Positions 1-11,488 of a stretch of 64,000 bases of DNA are shown piece after piece. The translations under genes and the position numbers were made by a program. The notes under the pieces are model-generated. The model had not been told where the DNA came from and did not search any database. It saw only the letters and a list, made by a program, of their open reading frames with translations. The DNA is from Elmis aenea (Eukaryota > Arthropoda > Insecta > Coleoptera > Elmidae). The stretch is taken from assembly GCA_947652605.1 (NCBI GenBank), contig OX393576.1, positions 46,848,966 through 46,912,965 of the forward strand, given 5' to 3'. Every line of letters starts with the position of its first letter. Within the stretch, counting starts at the first letter, position 1.

Positions 1-792
1 TTGACAACGGCACTCATATTTAAATGATGATGTTGAGAGTGTCACATGCAGAGCTAATGGAAGGTGCGACTGATGACACGGGGTTGGAGTGGAACACTTC
101 GTCATCGCTATTGTCTGCGGCTTCGCATTACTTAAACCCTGTGTCTCACTCCCTGGGTGACACTAGGTGACAAATGAACAGCTTCCTTTTCGAAACATCT
201 CTTGTCGTTTTACCATTAGAAACGGGACGAAATGAAATAATAACGCGTTTTGTTATAATGCACTATAATAAAATCCTTGTTTACCTACTGTTTACCTACT
301 GTTTAGCACTTGTAAGTGATCATTAAAACATAAATATAAAACAGCATAACAATAATTGTCCATAAATTTACAAATAATTTTTACCTGATTTTCACTGCAA
401 GATTTTTAAAAACTTTGGTTGAGTACAGTCGACCACGATTTGTCTCAGTAAAAGTATGGAATTTACGCTAAAGGTTATCAGAACAAATTTAAGTAGCATT
501 TAAGTAGAATTTTAGGGTCCCTAGGCCAAAATCAAAAATTGACTTCCTTTCACATATTTTTATCAATCGCGTTTGCGTCTTCTATGTAATTTTTAAATAA
601 AAGATACAATTTCATACACCGCATAATAATGTTTACTTACGATTAATCTGATAATTACAGAATGACTAATTTGAAGACGTTAAGATGCTACTAAAATTCT
701 TTTTGTTTTATATTCTTACTAAACCAAATGGAATTTGATTAAAAAATAATTAGAATGCCTTTAACATCTCCATTTTAAGTTCAATCTTTGCA
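1..792. other. AT-rich intergenic DNA, nothing assigned
   Basis: The first 200 bases are GC-richer (GGTGCGACTGATGACACGGG and following) and could be an edge of a conserved element. The rest is AT-rich without a supported gene. Confidence 0.4.
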
Positions 793-794
793 TA

Positions 795-1721
795 GGGGAG
801 ACCGGGGATGAAAGTAACACGGGTAGGTTGTAAAAGTGCCTATAGTTTCTTTAATTTTTGTTATATGTCGCTCTAAGCACTTGTGCAATGTTCATTTACG
901 TTCATCTTCCTATCTACATTGATAGTTTTCATCTGTAATAAAGGTTAAGTTTGTGCCAGCCAGAGTTACTATTTTCCGCCTAAAAGTTAATGCGTTGTAT
1001 CACCGGTCGAGTGACTTTTAGGCGTTCTCTAACAGAGGTACAAAAAAGTACCTAGATTTTTATGTTCTAAATTTTGTTGGCTATTGGTGGATGCAATACA
1101 ATTTGACGTTGGAATCGTGGTTAATTGTGGATTCCCTCCAATTTGTTTCGTGTACACTTGGGGTCAAAAGTAACTGTTACAACCAACCCCAATCAATGCT
1201 TTCACTTGCAAATGTTCAGTCTTAGCACATAATTGGTGGTTTTCTTCGTAGATGAGAACATGCAAAACTAGTCAGATTAATTTTCCAATTTGTTGTCTCT
1301 TTTGTTTCACATTTTTAAATATTGATAATGTTCACTTATCGTTTTGTATTGTACCACAGAATTTTTTTAAAATTTTTAAAATTTTGCTAATATGTATTCT
1401 AGAATCAAATGTTAATTTTGTTAATGAATACTAATATATTTACCCACTGCTTATGAGCTGTGTAAATTATTTTGCCGTTACAACTTATCCCGACCATTGT
1501 TACTTTTAGCCCAAACGTTGAGGTTGGAAGTAACAGCTGTCTTACTACAGAAAAAAAAACACATATGCTTTACGAAACATATGAAATATATATCTTGGAA
1601 GGAAGACAAATGTCTAATCTATCATTAAATCAATTTGGATGTAAAAAACTTGTTATACTCTATGAGACATTAAATAAAAACAATAAAAATTTACTTTCAT
1701 CCCCGCATCCCCGGTCTCCCC
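795..1721. mobile_element. TIR element of about 0.93 kb flanked by TA
   Basis: The left end GGGGAGACCGGGGATGAAAG is mirrored at the right end (CTTTCATCCCCGCATCCCCG then GTCTCCCC). Both ends are flanked by TA (793-794, 1722-1723), as in Tc1/mariner-like insertions. The interior has no coding capacity I can support, so it is a non-autonomous element. Confidence 0.7.
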
Positions 1722-2163
1722 TACTGTAACGTTTTTCTTTACCATTTCCAAGTTTTTCGTATCTCAAGTTAAGTAGATTTCTTATTGTCTACGTATTTTC
1801 TCCACCAGTTTTTCCCACCCTTCTTTAATTTAGCTACAATTTTAATATGTTTCATTTGATATATTTCCCAATTTCCTGTGTTCTCTTTTCAAATTTCTTT
1901 TTTTAAGTTTTTTTTTACACCAAGTCATATTGTTTGATGATTTTCTTAACGTATCTACCTCCAATTAATTTCCCTGTTTTGTTATCTTTTGTCACGTCTG
2001 TTCATTTCTGGTTCGTTATTTTTCATATCTTGTTCTCTGTGTACATATGTGCATGTTGCATATATATTTCTAAGACACTTCACAAAGGCCCCCATTTTTT
2101 TCATAATAGCAAATAAGCTGCCTTCTCGTTAGCATCGGCTTTCAGCTTAGTCGTTTTTTCTTT

Positions 2164-2880
2164 CTGGGAAATCCCGGGATCCCGGGATGTAATAAATTAT
2201 GTCAATATTTTGAGGTAAATAACTCGAAAAAGAAAGGGAGCGGTTTATTACTTAAACAATTCCAAGTCATATATGTAATATATTTTGCTCCATGATTATT
2301 ATAAATAATAAAATAATGTTGGTGAGAAAAACATACATTCCAGAAATATTATCTTTTTATTGAAATTCCATATTTATGAACACAATAATATAATTTTTTC
2401 AATGAATTTTTGTAATGTGATTTAAGAAAATAAAGGTGATCTATGCTTCGGTCACTTAGTCTTTTTCTTAATTTATTAACAAAAAGTCCTACCGCGTAAA
2501 ACGTTCTCTGTTTCTATTGATGTGGGTGAAATTGTCTAGCAGCAAAAAGACATAGTTTTTATTACTAAAATTTCATTTATAAGCTATTCTGCTTCGCATT
2601 ACCAGGGTACACAAAAATACTACTGTTAACGTATTTTGATGATTCAAATTTGTCATGGAGACCGGGCTTCTTTACGCATACTTACATACTACGGGTGTAC
2701 ATAATATCTTATTTTAAAGCAGAAAAACTATTTTTAAATAAATATTAACATTTTCCATAATTTAATGTTTTTTAAGGTATTTATAATAAATTCTGACAAT
2801 TTATAATAGTATCTATTACAAATGTCTTAACACAAAATAAAGGAAAATAACATTTTTTAAATATCCCGGGATTTCCCAGC
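2164..2880. mobile_element. hAT-like TIR repeat with CTGGGAAATCCCGGGAT ends
   Basis: CTGGGAAATCCCGGGATCCC at the left is inverted as ATCCCGGGATTTCCCAG at the right. A further GGGAAATA-like copy on the right side (2885-2935) suggests a sub-terminal repeat or a second fragment. No clear target duplication was found, so the superfamily is tentative. Confidence 0.5.
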
Positions 2881-2984
2881 ACAATAAGTATTTCCCGGAA
2901 AATATAAAATAGTTTAAAATGGACCGGGATCACGGGAGAGAAACCTTAGTCTGTAACTTAGCTTTTCTTGATATACTTTTGAAT

Positions 2985-3000
2985 CTTAATATATATATAT
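2985..3000. repeat. short TA microsatellite
   Basis: A run of alternating T and A directly precedes the 3' end of the LINE fragment on the - strand, consistent with a degenerate LINE tail or insertion site. Confidence 0.5.
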
Positions 3001-3015
3001 AGCGAGTATTTGCAG

Positions 3016-4315
3016 CTATTGCCGCTTCTCGCATCCTAATCGCCATTTATCCTTATCGTTCCAGTCATCTTCTCGTAAACCTCTCTTTTTCATTTCCTCA
3101 TCTATGTTGTTTTTCCACATCTTCCGTGGTCTCCCTCGTTTATTTCTTTGTGCTGGAGTCCAGTTCCATACTTTTATTGGTATTCTTTCTTCCTTCATTC
3201 TGCGCAGATGTCCGTACCATCTTAACTGTTTTTCATTTATATGATCGATAATAGTGCCTTTTATTTTCATTTTATCTCTGATGTCCTCATTTCTAACGTG
3301 ATCGTACAAGGATAGGCCGCAGCATCTTCTCCAATATGCCATCTCGGCCGAGAGTAGTCTTTGATTCATTGATTTGTCCCTTACCCATATCTCTGCCCTA
3401 TATGTCAATACTGGTTCTATTATCGTTTTAAATATATTTATTTTTGTTTTTCTAGTAAGGTTTTTATTCCACAAGATTGGATGTAATGTTTTTATCATAT
3501 TCTTTCCTCTGCCTATTTTCTTCATTATGTCCTTGTCGTCTCTTCCATCTTCGCATATTGTTACTACCAGATATTCGTACTGACTAACGTTTTTTATCGT
3601 TCCGTTGTCTAACTGTATGTCATGTCCTCTTCCACCTATGACCATATACTGTGTTTTCTCTGTATTTACCTCCAGTCCCCACTTCTTGTATTCCTCTATA
3701 AGTTTATTTAGCATGTACGTCATATCTTGCTGATCTTCTGCAATAACTATTTGATCATCTGCAAAGAGGATCGTGTATATCGGGCTCTCGCCCAACAGTG
3801 CTCCCATCGGACTGCACTTTCTGGTCCAATGTTTTAAGGCCGCACATAGGTAAATTTTAAAAAGTGTAGGGGAGAGGCAGCAGCCTTGTTTTACTCCTTT
3901 CGAAGGTTGAGAGACTTGGTTTCCGGCTTTTGCGACGGCTTGGTTTCCTCTGTATAGCGTTTTAACTGCGTTTAAATATATTTTATTTATGCCAGCTTGT
4001 TCCAAGGTAATCCATAGTTTTTGGAGGGGAACGGAGTCGAATGCTTTCTTTAGATCTATAAATGTAACGTGGAGTTCTCTTCCTTTAGGCAGATTCTTCT
4101 CTGCTAAGTGTTTTAACGTAAATAGATTATCTGTACAGGACCTTCCTGGTCTAAAGCCGCTTTGCTCTTCTATTTCTTTAGCTTCTTTCTCTATTTTTTC
4201 TTTAAGGACTCTTCCATATAATCTTTCTACAGACGACGTTACACTTATTCCTCTATAGTTTCTGCAATCATTTCTACTTCCTTTTTTGTAATAAATCTTA
4301 ATAAATCTTAATAAA
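3016..4315 (-). pseudogene. Non-LTR retrotransposon (LINE) reverse transcriptase, 5'-truncated
   Basis: Reading on the - strand, one frame stays open from about 4315 to the stop at 3016. It carries the RT blocks YYKKGSRNDCRNYRGIS, GFRPGRSCTDNLF, FIDLKKAFDSVP, PSKGVKQGCCLSPTLF and the catalytic motif FADDQ (near 3755), then the post-RT block SQYEYLV and the C-terminal RWYGHLRRM and KRGRPRKMW motifs. The first methionine lies within the RT, so an ORF starting there is misleading. Upstream the frame ends in stops and there is no endonuclease domain. The second Asp of FADD is present, so the core is intact, but the copy is truncated and not autonomous. Confidence 0.85.
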
Positions 4316-4329
4316 TTGCTTAATTGCGT

Positions 4330-4510
4330 CGATCACCCTTTACTATTCTTGCTTTGATTTTTTTCTGATTATTTCCATCATCTGTTATCAATGCTCCCAT
4401 ATATGTGAAACTACGAACCTTTCCTATTCTCTCTTCTTCATTTATTCTGTATTTATTTCCAGGTCAACGGAACCTGCCTTTGGGTCTATTATTTTCATTA
4501 GTCTTTGTAG
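4330..4510 (-). pseudogene. Second LINE fragment (post-RT region) abutting the first
   Basis: On the - strand this stretch reads NEEERIGKVRSFTYMGALIT followed by DDGNNQKKIKARI, the block that normally follows the RT catalytic motif in LINEs (F-YLG--I--DG----I--RI). It lies 5' of the other LINE's fingers domain, the wrong order for one element, so it is a separate copy or a rearrangement. Confidence 0.6.
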
Positions 4511-4619
4511 TTCTTTTTTCCTTGTTGTCAAGATACTAATATCAATGCAAGATATTGATGACTGACGTTGACTATCGTGCCTGCTCTGTTTATTTTACTT
4601 TCTCTGATAACATTTTTAA

Positions 4620-6480
4620 TAAAAAGAACAAGAATAATATTATGAAAATCAGTATTTGTTCACTTTATTGTTTATCTTTTATCATTCAAAATGTTAGTCA
4701 GTGAAACAGTATGCGCTGATTATGCAGATCATTTTGATTTAATTTAATTAAATTGTCAAGTTGTTCCCATAATATTTTATATTGCAAGTAGCAGTTTCCA
4801 CCGTTATTTTTTAAATGGATACGTTCAGGATTATGTCATAATCTCTGATCAAAATTCAATCTATACTAATACCCGCATACGCACGCGATTTGAACTTGTA
4901 GAACATGTAGAAGTACAGCAGAGTGTCTGCATGTGTGGTGTATAAACATGGACGCGTGACACCGAAGCAATTGTTGACACGAGTCTACATGAGTGGGCCG
5001 AGGGCGATGTTGTCCGGTGTAATCCTTCGTACGTGTCCTCCAGGCTGACCCGCGGACTTCTGATGTCAACACTCTAACCCATTGCCATCATGTCACATTT
5101 TCTATGCTTACTTTTGTTTATAACCTGTTCATAACGCAAAACATATTGTTCAAAGTTTATTAACACTGATGATAACTGTTTGGTATCGTTCGTTGGGCTA
5201 TTAGTGCGTTTTGTTTTATTTTTAATTTTTGTCGCACCTTTTTGGTTGGTTTCATAGCCGTTGCGCATGCCGCCACAAAGGCGTTCTTCGGGCTAGAAGA
5301 AGATTGAGTGCATTTGCCCATGTGTCGTTGTGTGTGCATCTTATTAGTAAGTGAACACATAACCTTTCGTTTTGTTATCTTGAATTAACGGCTTAACTTT
5401 ACACTTTACTTTAACGGACTTTGTCGGAAATTAACAAAATTCCGTGTGCTAATAAAAATAGACTTGTGAACTCAAATATGTTAAAATTATTTGGCGCATT
5501 TAATTAATTAGTGTAAAAATTCATTATAAAAGTTCCGTTTGACAGATTAGGTAAAAATATTTAATTCGAATTTTGTTAGATAGCTAAAATATCTTTGTAA
5601 AGTGTATTAAAATGATTTTAAGGCATATATGAAACTGTATTTGTATTGATTTTGAAATTTTATCAATTTCCGACAGTCCGTTAAAGTAAAATTGTTCCGT
5701 TGTATATGGTCCTTCGAGTTTGATTAGTTTATATTCATACGCAAAAATAACAAGGATAGTAAAATAAACCCAGGGTGTTTGTTTAAGAGTTGCCAAAAAT
5801 TTAGGTGACAATTAGACACTATAATAATTAAAAGTCTTACAAAGTGTTGACTCCAACGGTTTTGTTTTTACAAAATACGCAGCATTATGTAGTTCTGCTT
5901 ACAGTGCATTTATAATTCAATTTTCCGTCAAATGTCTTACTGATTTTTTGACATAACTCGACAGCAAAAAAAAATGAACGCCTGGTATCTGTCGATTCGA
6001 ATACTTTTCATAATAAATTTCAACTGACATCGGTATTATCATCAGCTTTTTACAAAGCAATATGCATATCAAGATATTCTTGTATTATAAAAACAATATT
6101 TAGATAAATACCAATGTACAGGGTTAAAATGTCAAAAATTTTATTTTGTTCTTCTCTAAGTTCATCTACAGTTAAGTGTAGAAGTAATGAATTGAATTGA
6201 CGTTGGCTTTCCACGCTTTCCTATCTTGTGGTATTTTTTAAATTTCCTTTTATTTAACTTTTCTCCAAGTTCCTGATTTTTTAACGTCTTTTTTTCAGTC
6301 GTTTCTGGGTTCTTTTCTGTTGCTTCCTTGTGGTCTTGTTTCACATACTTTATGCTCATTCCCCAACATTTCTTAGTCTAGATAGATAAAACAATACAAA
6401 TTGCTAAACAAAAAATGCTATGCAAAAAATGCGATCATTTCAGCTAGAAAACTGGATAATAGAGAAAGTAAAAATAATAG
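4620..6480. other. Intergenic, no gene seen
   Basis: A GC-richer stretch at 4860-5300 (CCTCCAGGCTGACCCGCGGA) has short ORFs on the - strand without recognisable domains; a degenerate tRNA-derived repeat is possible but its boxes do not match well. The rest is AT-rich. Confidence 0.35.
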
Positions 6481-6775
6481 GTGATATGGTTATAGTCACG
6501 ATATCAAAAAAATCTATAACACAATCCGATTAACTTAAACGAAAAACTGAAAAAGACCAATATAAAGTTTAATGCGAACAAAACAAAAATTATTATTGTC
6601 GCATCACAAACCAAAATATATAACATCACAGAAGAACAAAACGAGAAAGAGGTTAACGATTTCAAGTAATTAGGAATAATTATTAAACGAAATAGGGGGA
6701 TGGACAAGAAAATTAATGAAAGTACAGAAAAAGTTGTCAGAATATTTAACACCTTTGGAACATCATTCTTTTTTT
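6480..6775 (+). pseudogene. Degenerate LINE fragment (RT to post-RT)
   Basis: One + frame reads NIKFNANKTKIIIV, then NEKEVNDFK-stop-LGIIIK and KKINESTEKVVRIFNT. This corresponds to the N--KTK and E-V--FKYLG--I blocks of LINE proteins, with the Tyr of FKYLG turned into a TAA stop. Confidence 0.55.
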
Positions 6776-7187
6776 AAATAGAGAAATTTCAAAATGAACA
6801 AACGTAAAAGTTCTAAAAATACTTGTATATAGAAGTGACTCATGGAAATGTCACAAACTAATCTGTAATTAACTTAATAAAAAGCTACTTAACAAAAAAT
6901 ATATCTGTAGTTATTAATTCGATCCAATCAAAAATTGCAAAATGTTGCTTATCTTTTTAAATAAACGTTGCAGCCCACTCGTTCATAGGATTTTTTTAAT
7001 TTCAATTTTTTTATCTATACATTTATGATACACCTTTACAACAAATTGAAATTACTAAATTTAGAAGGTACGTACTTATAATCTTGTTAAGGAGATCTTA
7101 ATTTTCATTGAAACCCATTACAATAGATTTTTGCCAATAAAAGTGTGCATATGTGCATTTAATCAGACTTTATGCACATACCATATA

Positions 7188-7935
7188 CAGGGTGGTCCAC
7201 ATAGAAGTGCCACTATTGGGATCTCGTAAACGGTAAGAGCTACAACGAAGTTTAAATTAGACAGATCATTTACCTTTCCGAAATGTATTCAGTGATGCTT
7301 TAATGTTTCAAAAAAGTTCCATGGCACGCTAGATAATGACCAATCAAAATGGGCGTTTTATAAAAATTGTTAATAACTCGGTTATACTTGATGGTACAAA
7401 GATATTTTTGGGAAAAAAGTTATACATTTTTTTACTTACTGTAAAATGAAAACATCATTTGTTTTAATATTGTTTAGGTCCTTAGATAAATAACAAACTT
7501 TCATTTTTTTTTTAAATGGAAACCATAGTTGGCTATGATCTCATAAATGGCATTTTTTTCCCTCTTTTTAATAATATAAGGTTTAATGTATTTATTTTGA
7601 TATTTGAGCTCAAAATAAATAAAATTCATCAAAAAGTCCCTATGAAACCATAGAGTGCTATGAATGTTTTCATTTTACAGTGCGTAAAATTATCTACAAC
7701 TTTTTCCCCAAAATTATTTTTGTACCATCAAGTATAACCGAGCTATTAACGATTTTTATAAAAGACCCATTTTGATTTTTTTTTCATTATTTAGCGTGCC
7801 CTGGAACTGTTTTAAAACATTAAAGCATCACTGGAAAGATCTCAGAAAGGGAAACAATTTGTCTAATTTAAACTTCTTTGTAGCTCTTACCGTTTATGAA
7901 ATCCCAATAGTGGCCCTTCTATGTGAACCGCCCTG
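7188..7935. mobile_element. Long-TIR MITE (Tc1/mariner-like), 748 bp
   Basis: The ends are CAGGGTGGTCCACATAGAAG and the inverted CTTCTATGTGAACCGCCCTG, each flanked by TA (7186-7187, 7936-7937). Inverted homology continues inward for roughly 250-300 bp per arm (for example CGGTTATACTTGATGGTACA left and TGTACCATCAAGTATAACCG-like right). Nothing coding is supported inside, and the copy is a near-hairpin. Confidence 0.85.
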
Positions 7936-7939
7936 TATA

Positions 7940-10019
7940 TGTCTAAAAAAAATTTGCTTAAATTTAAAACCAAAGAAAAAAGGGAGGTGATTTCGTTTAT
8001 ACTCGGTACTGATAAACAAAGAATTGATATGATTGACACAAACAACTCAATTACATATCTCGGAGAAATATGATAATTAGCAAAAAAGTATAAAAATCAA
8101 TGAACGTATACATTATTTTTTAAATAAGATTATTGAAGTATATAAAATAATTGATAATAAAATTAAATGAAAGATATTGGTATTTTTTTATGCTACACTT
8201 TTTTATATCTATAAATATAAATTTGAACACCCATTGTACATACATATATTTTTGTGCAACTCATCTTTAATTCATAATTTCAAAAAACTAATTGCTTTTA
8301 AAAATTCAAAAGCGCGATACAAATTTTCGCCGCTGAAATCTGAGAGTAAGGCCAACATCGTCAAGTAACCCCAACAATAAGTTACTAATCCCAGTTTCAC
8401 TGCGGCGAAAGGGTTACTCGGACTAAGTTTGCAAAGGGATCTTTGTCATTTACCACCCTCAGTTTCAAAACTGAGAAGTCTTGTTAAATTTTGAGACAAG
8501 AAATTGATGTAGAGTTAACTGGTGCAGCAAAATATCAATTTTAAGCAGTGTTTTCCAAACATTTTTTTAGAGCAATGTGATTTAGCTGTGATTCTCGTAA
8601 ATAAAAAAGTAAGTGTTTATAGTGGACTTAACAAAAAACCTTGACAGAATGAAAATATCAAAAAAGTGCAATACTTACATAGCTCAAATACTAATTTTGT
8701 TTTTGTTTTTGTGAAGGTCTGCCAATAATAATATGCTTGTATTTTATATAAATATTTAGAACATTTGCAACAACTAATACTTGTTTTATTGTCTTAAGAT
8801 GCAGCACCTTTTTCGTTTGTTTTTTTAAAGAAATATTCTTCTTTTCATAAGATTTCTTATTTTTTTAGAAGTGTATGAAGGACGAGGACGACGTTATAAG
8901 CAATATCAATGATGTTTAAAAAACTGTCCATCGCATCGTCGTTTGTTCTATTCACGTATAAGTAAGAAAAAGCGCATTCAAGATATCAATTACAGTATTG
9001 TTGTGATCTATTTTACTCGTTTATAAAAACAAACAATCCCTTCGTTTACAGTCTAAATATATTGGTAGGTCTTGTATATATTTTTAAATTGTTGGTTTTC
9101 ATTTTAACGTTTCCATCAATTCATTGCTGTAAAATTATTATCGCACGTAACGTTACAACCCTTTAGCCTTTAGCCCAACTTTACATTCAAAGCTCTCAAA
9201 CATAGTTTGTTGTAATATATAAATAATATAATAAATAATTGTATTAATAAGGGCCATAGTGATATGAGCAAAACCAATAGTTCAAATACCAATAACAAAA
9301 AAAATCTACACATCCAAAATGTTTAGTAACGTTAGGGATACCTATTAAACCAAAAAACTGATGCGAAAAATTAAAAAAAAAATCATAAGCAACTACAATG
9401 CTTGTTGGGTCTTCTACACCCAAAAATCAATAGGAGGGTTACGAAAATAGGAAAAAACATATAGAAGAAACTAGGGTATTAACAAGAACGATAAACAGTT
9501 TACGTATAATGGTATAATGAACCGAAGAATTATAAAAAAGAAAAAAAAGTCGAAGAAGAAAACAAATAAAAAAGAACGACAGCTCTCGCTCTTACGACCT
9601 ACTAGTTTCTAGTAGGTCAGTCGTTATCTTATAATATACAATAACTAAAAATCTAAAGCACATTGGGCATATCCAGATTCCAAAAATAACATTTCAGATG
9701 GTTTGATGATATTTACAATTTTTAACAGGTCGTATATTCGAGTTTGAGTGAAAGTTAAGAAATTTAACATGTATTTTAATAGAAAACTGGTAAGCCGAAG
9801 GGCGCAAGTTGAGCATTCATAAGTTTTGCCTTAGAAATGTACACATTCCTACCGAGTGTCGCGTGTGTAGTCCGACTCGATTACGGTACCTACATATTTT
9901 TATTGTAATTATTCATGGCACACTTCACCGAGACAACTACTCAGTTTAATTAATAAAATTACAACTATTTAAGTGAATGTAATTCCTGCGAAAATGAACC
10001 CTTGCAGGAATATTTAACT
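7940..10019. other. AT-rich intergenic DNA upstream of dsf, no gene seen
   Basis: I see no gene here. A perfect 10-bp-stem, 3-nt-loop hairpin (GACCTACTAG ttt CTAGTAGGTC) sits at 9596-9618. Confidence 0.35.
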
Positions 10020-10180
10020 ACACAGATCGCATTTCAAGCTTCAGCTGAAGCGAGAAGCTAGGTGACTGAAAGTGACGTTCACCTACGCGAACTGTGATTG
10101 GTTGGCATGAGGGAGGACGCGCTGAGACGCGCCCATCGCTGAAACCCCACCAAGTCGTTACGCCCACCTGCACCTTCCCA
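10020..10180. promoter_or_regulatory. GC-richer island upstream of dsf, possible promoter or enhancer
   Basis: Within strongly AT-rich surroundings this block is GC-rich (GACGCGCTGAGACGCGCCC) and holds GATTGGTTGG, an inverted CCAAT-type motif, near 10097-10106. It lies about 1.4 kb upstream of the first dsf codon on the coding strand side. No TATA box or initiator can be assigned with confidence. Confidence 0.3.
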
Positions 10181-11478
10181 CACTTTACAACCACGGGTCA
10201 CTAGATCCTGCTACCGATTTACAGCTCACAGGACTACTAGCAGAAATCATGTTTGCGGGATAACTTATTACTCTACTGCTTTCTGTGTGTATAATAAAAT
10301 GTTTTAGCATAAAGTTACCCTTACTTTTAAAAAATTGATATATGGCATATGGTATGTTAACTGTCATATGCATTCGCCTCTGGTTAAGGGAATTGATCAA
10401 GCAGTTGTTGTCTTTGTTTACCTTTCACTGCAATATTGTTTACCATAAACTGTTATGGAATTGCTTAGATCTAACTTTTTTATAGGATGATGGAGAGGTT
10501 AAAAAAATTTTGCCCGCTTACACTTTTCCTGGTGTTTAGGTAATGGAAAGTCATATATTCGCATGCAGGGTTGAACAACACTGGCGTTCAGTGCAGGAGT
10601 TGTACACAGGCGGCCCAAGGAAAGTGGCGTAAGAAACAAATATAAGGCAAATAATTTTTTAAAAAGTTTTCATTGTTGATACTAAACCACTATGTTTTGT
10701 TCGGAATCAAAAGTTCAGGTAAAATTGTGAAGTATTTTACTTTTAATAAAAAATTATTATCAATATTATCCCATAAAATAAGACGAGACTTTTGATAGGT
10801 TTTTAAAGAATTTTTTGTAAGGTTTAGATTAAAATTTGTGCAAAACTACGATAATTTTCTGTGATTTCTATGAATCCTTTAAATTAATAATTCTTGCAAG
10901 ACTTTGTTACTCAGAGGCAGAGCTTTTTTTGTTTAAACAATAAAGTTTGGTTTATATCCACTGACATTAAATGGTGCTGAAGATAATTACTCCGTGATGT
11001 TCTAAGTAATATAAAACAAAATTGTTTTTTTTTATGGTCGTGTTTTATTATTCACATGCGCTGCATTAAAGAACATACCTAGCCATAAAGCGTCTTCCAT
11101 ATACAAGCTGTAACGTTACAAGCTTATGAGGGTGGTTCGTTAGGGGAGGGGATGACATTTCAGCAAGTAGGGGTGTGACAAAATGGCCTGCAGACCGGAG
11201 ACCCGTGGCTGAAAATCAGTCGGATAGTCGAGCTTTTGCTATACCCACATTTGGTAACTTTGCAACAGCAATTTTTGACGATAGCTTAGAAATTTCTTTT
11301 CATGCAAGTGCTTCGTGCTTGACAGTGCTAACTCATAACACTGCTAAATGCAGCTCTGTAAATCATAATTTGTTTCCAAATTAAATCCTCATTTTGGGGG
11401 AGAGTTGGTCGGTCTGAGAAGTAAATCAAAATTGATTCTTCCATCTGGGGTAAACCGCGCTCCGGTCAAGGCCGGAGA

Positions 11479-11488
11479 ATGGGAACAG
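11479..11488 (+). CDS. dsf: dsf coding exon 1 (start codon micro-exon)
   Basis: Only ATGGGAACAG is coding, followed by donor GTAGGT. The last G joins GA of exon 2 to make Gly, giving MGTG-DRLL, which fits the short dsf N-terminus as I recall it. An in-frame TAA at 11422-11424 lies upstream with no in-frame ATG in between, which fixes the start. The 5' UTR probably extends upstream through 11.4 kb, but its start is not visible. Confidence 0.85.

Noticed and set aside
3989..4258. + strand ORF of 89 codons
   Set aside because: It is the antisense of the LINE reverse transcriptase.
4860..5300. tRNA-derived SINE or small gene in a GC-richer stretch
   Set aside because: The B-box-like sequence does not match well and the ORFs have no recognisable domain.
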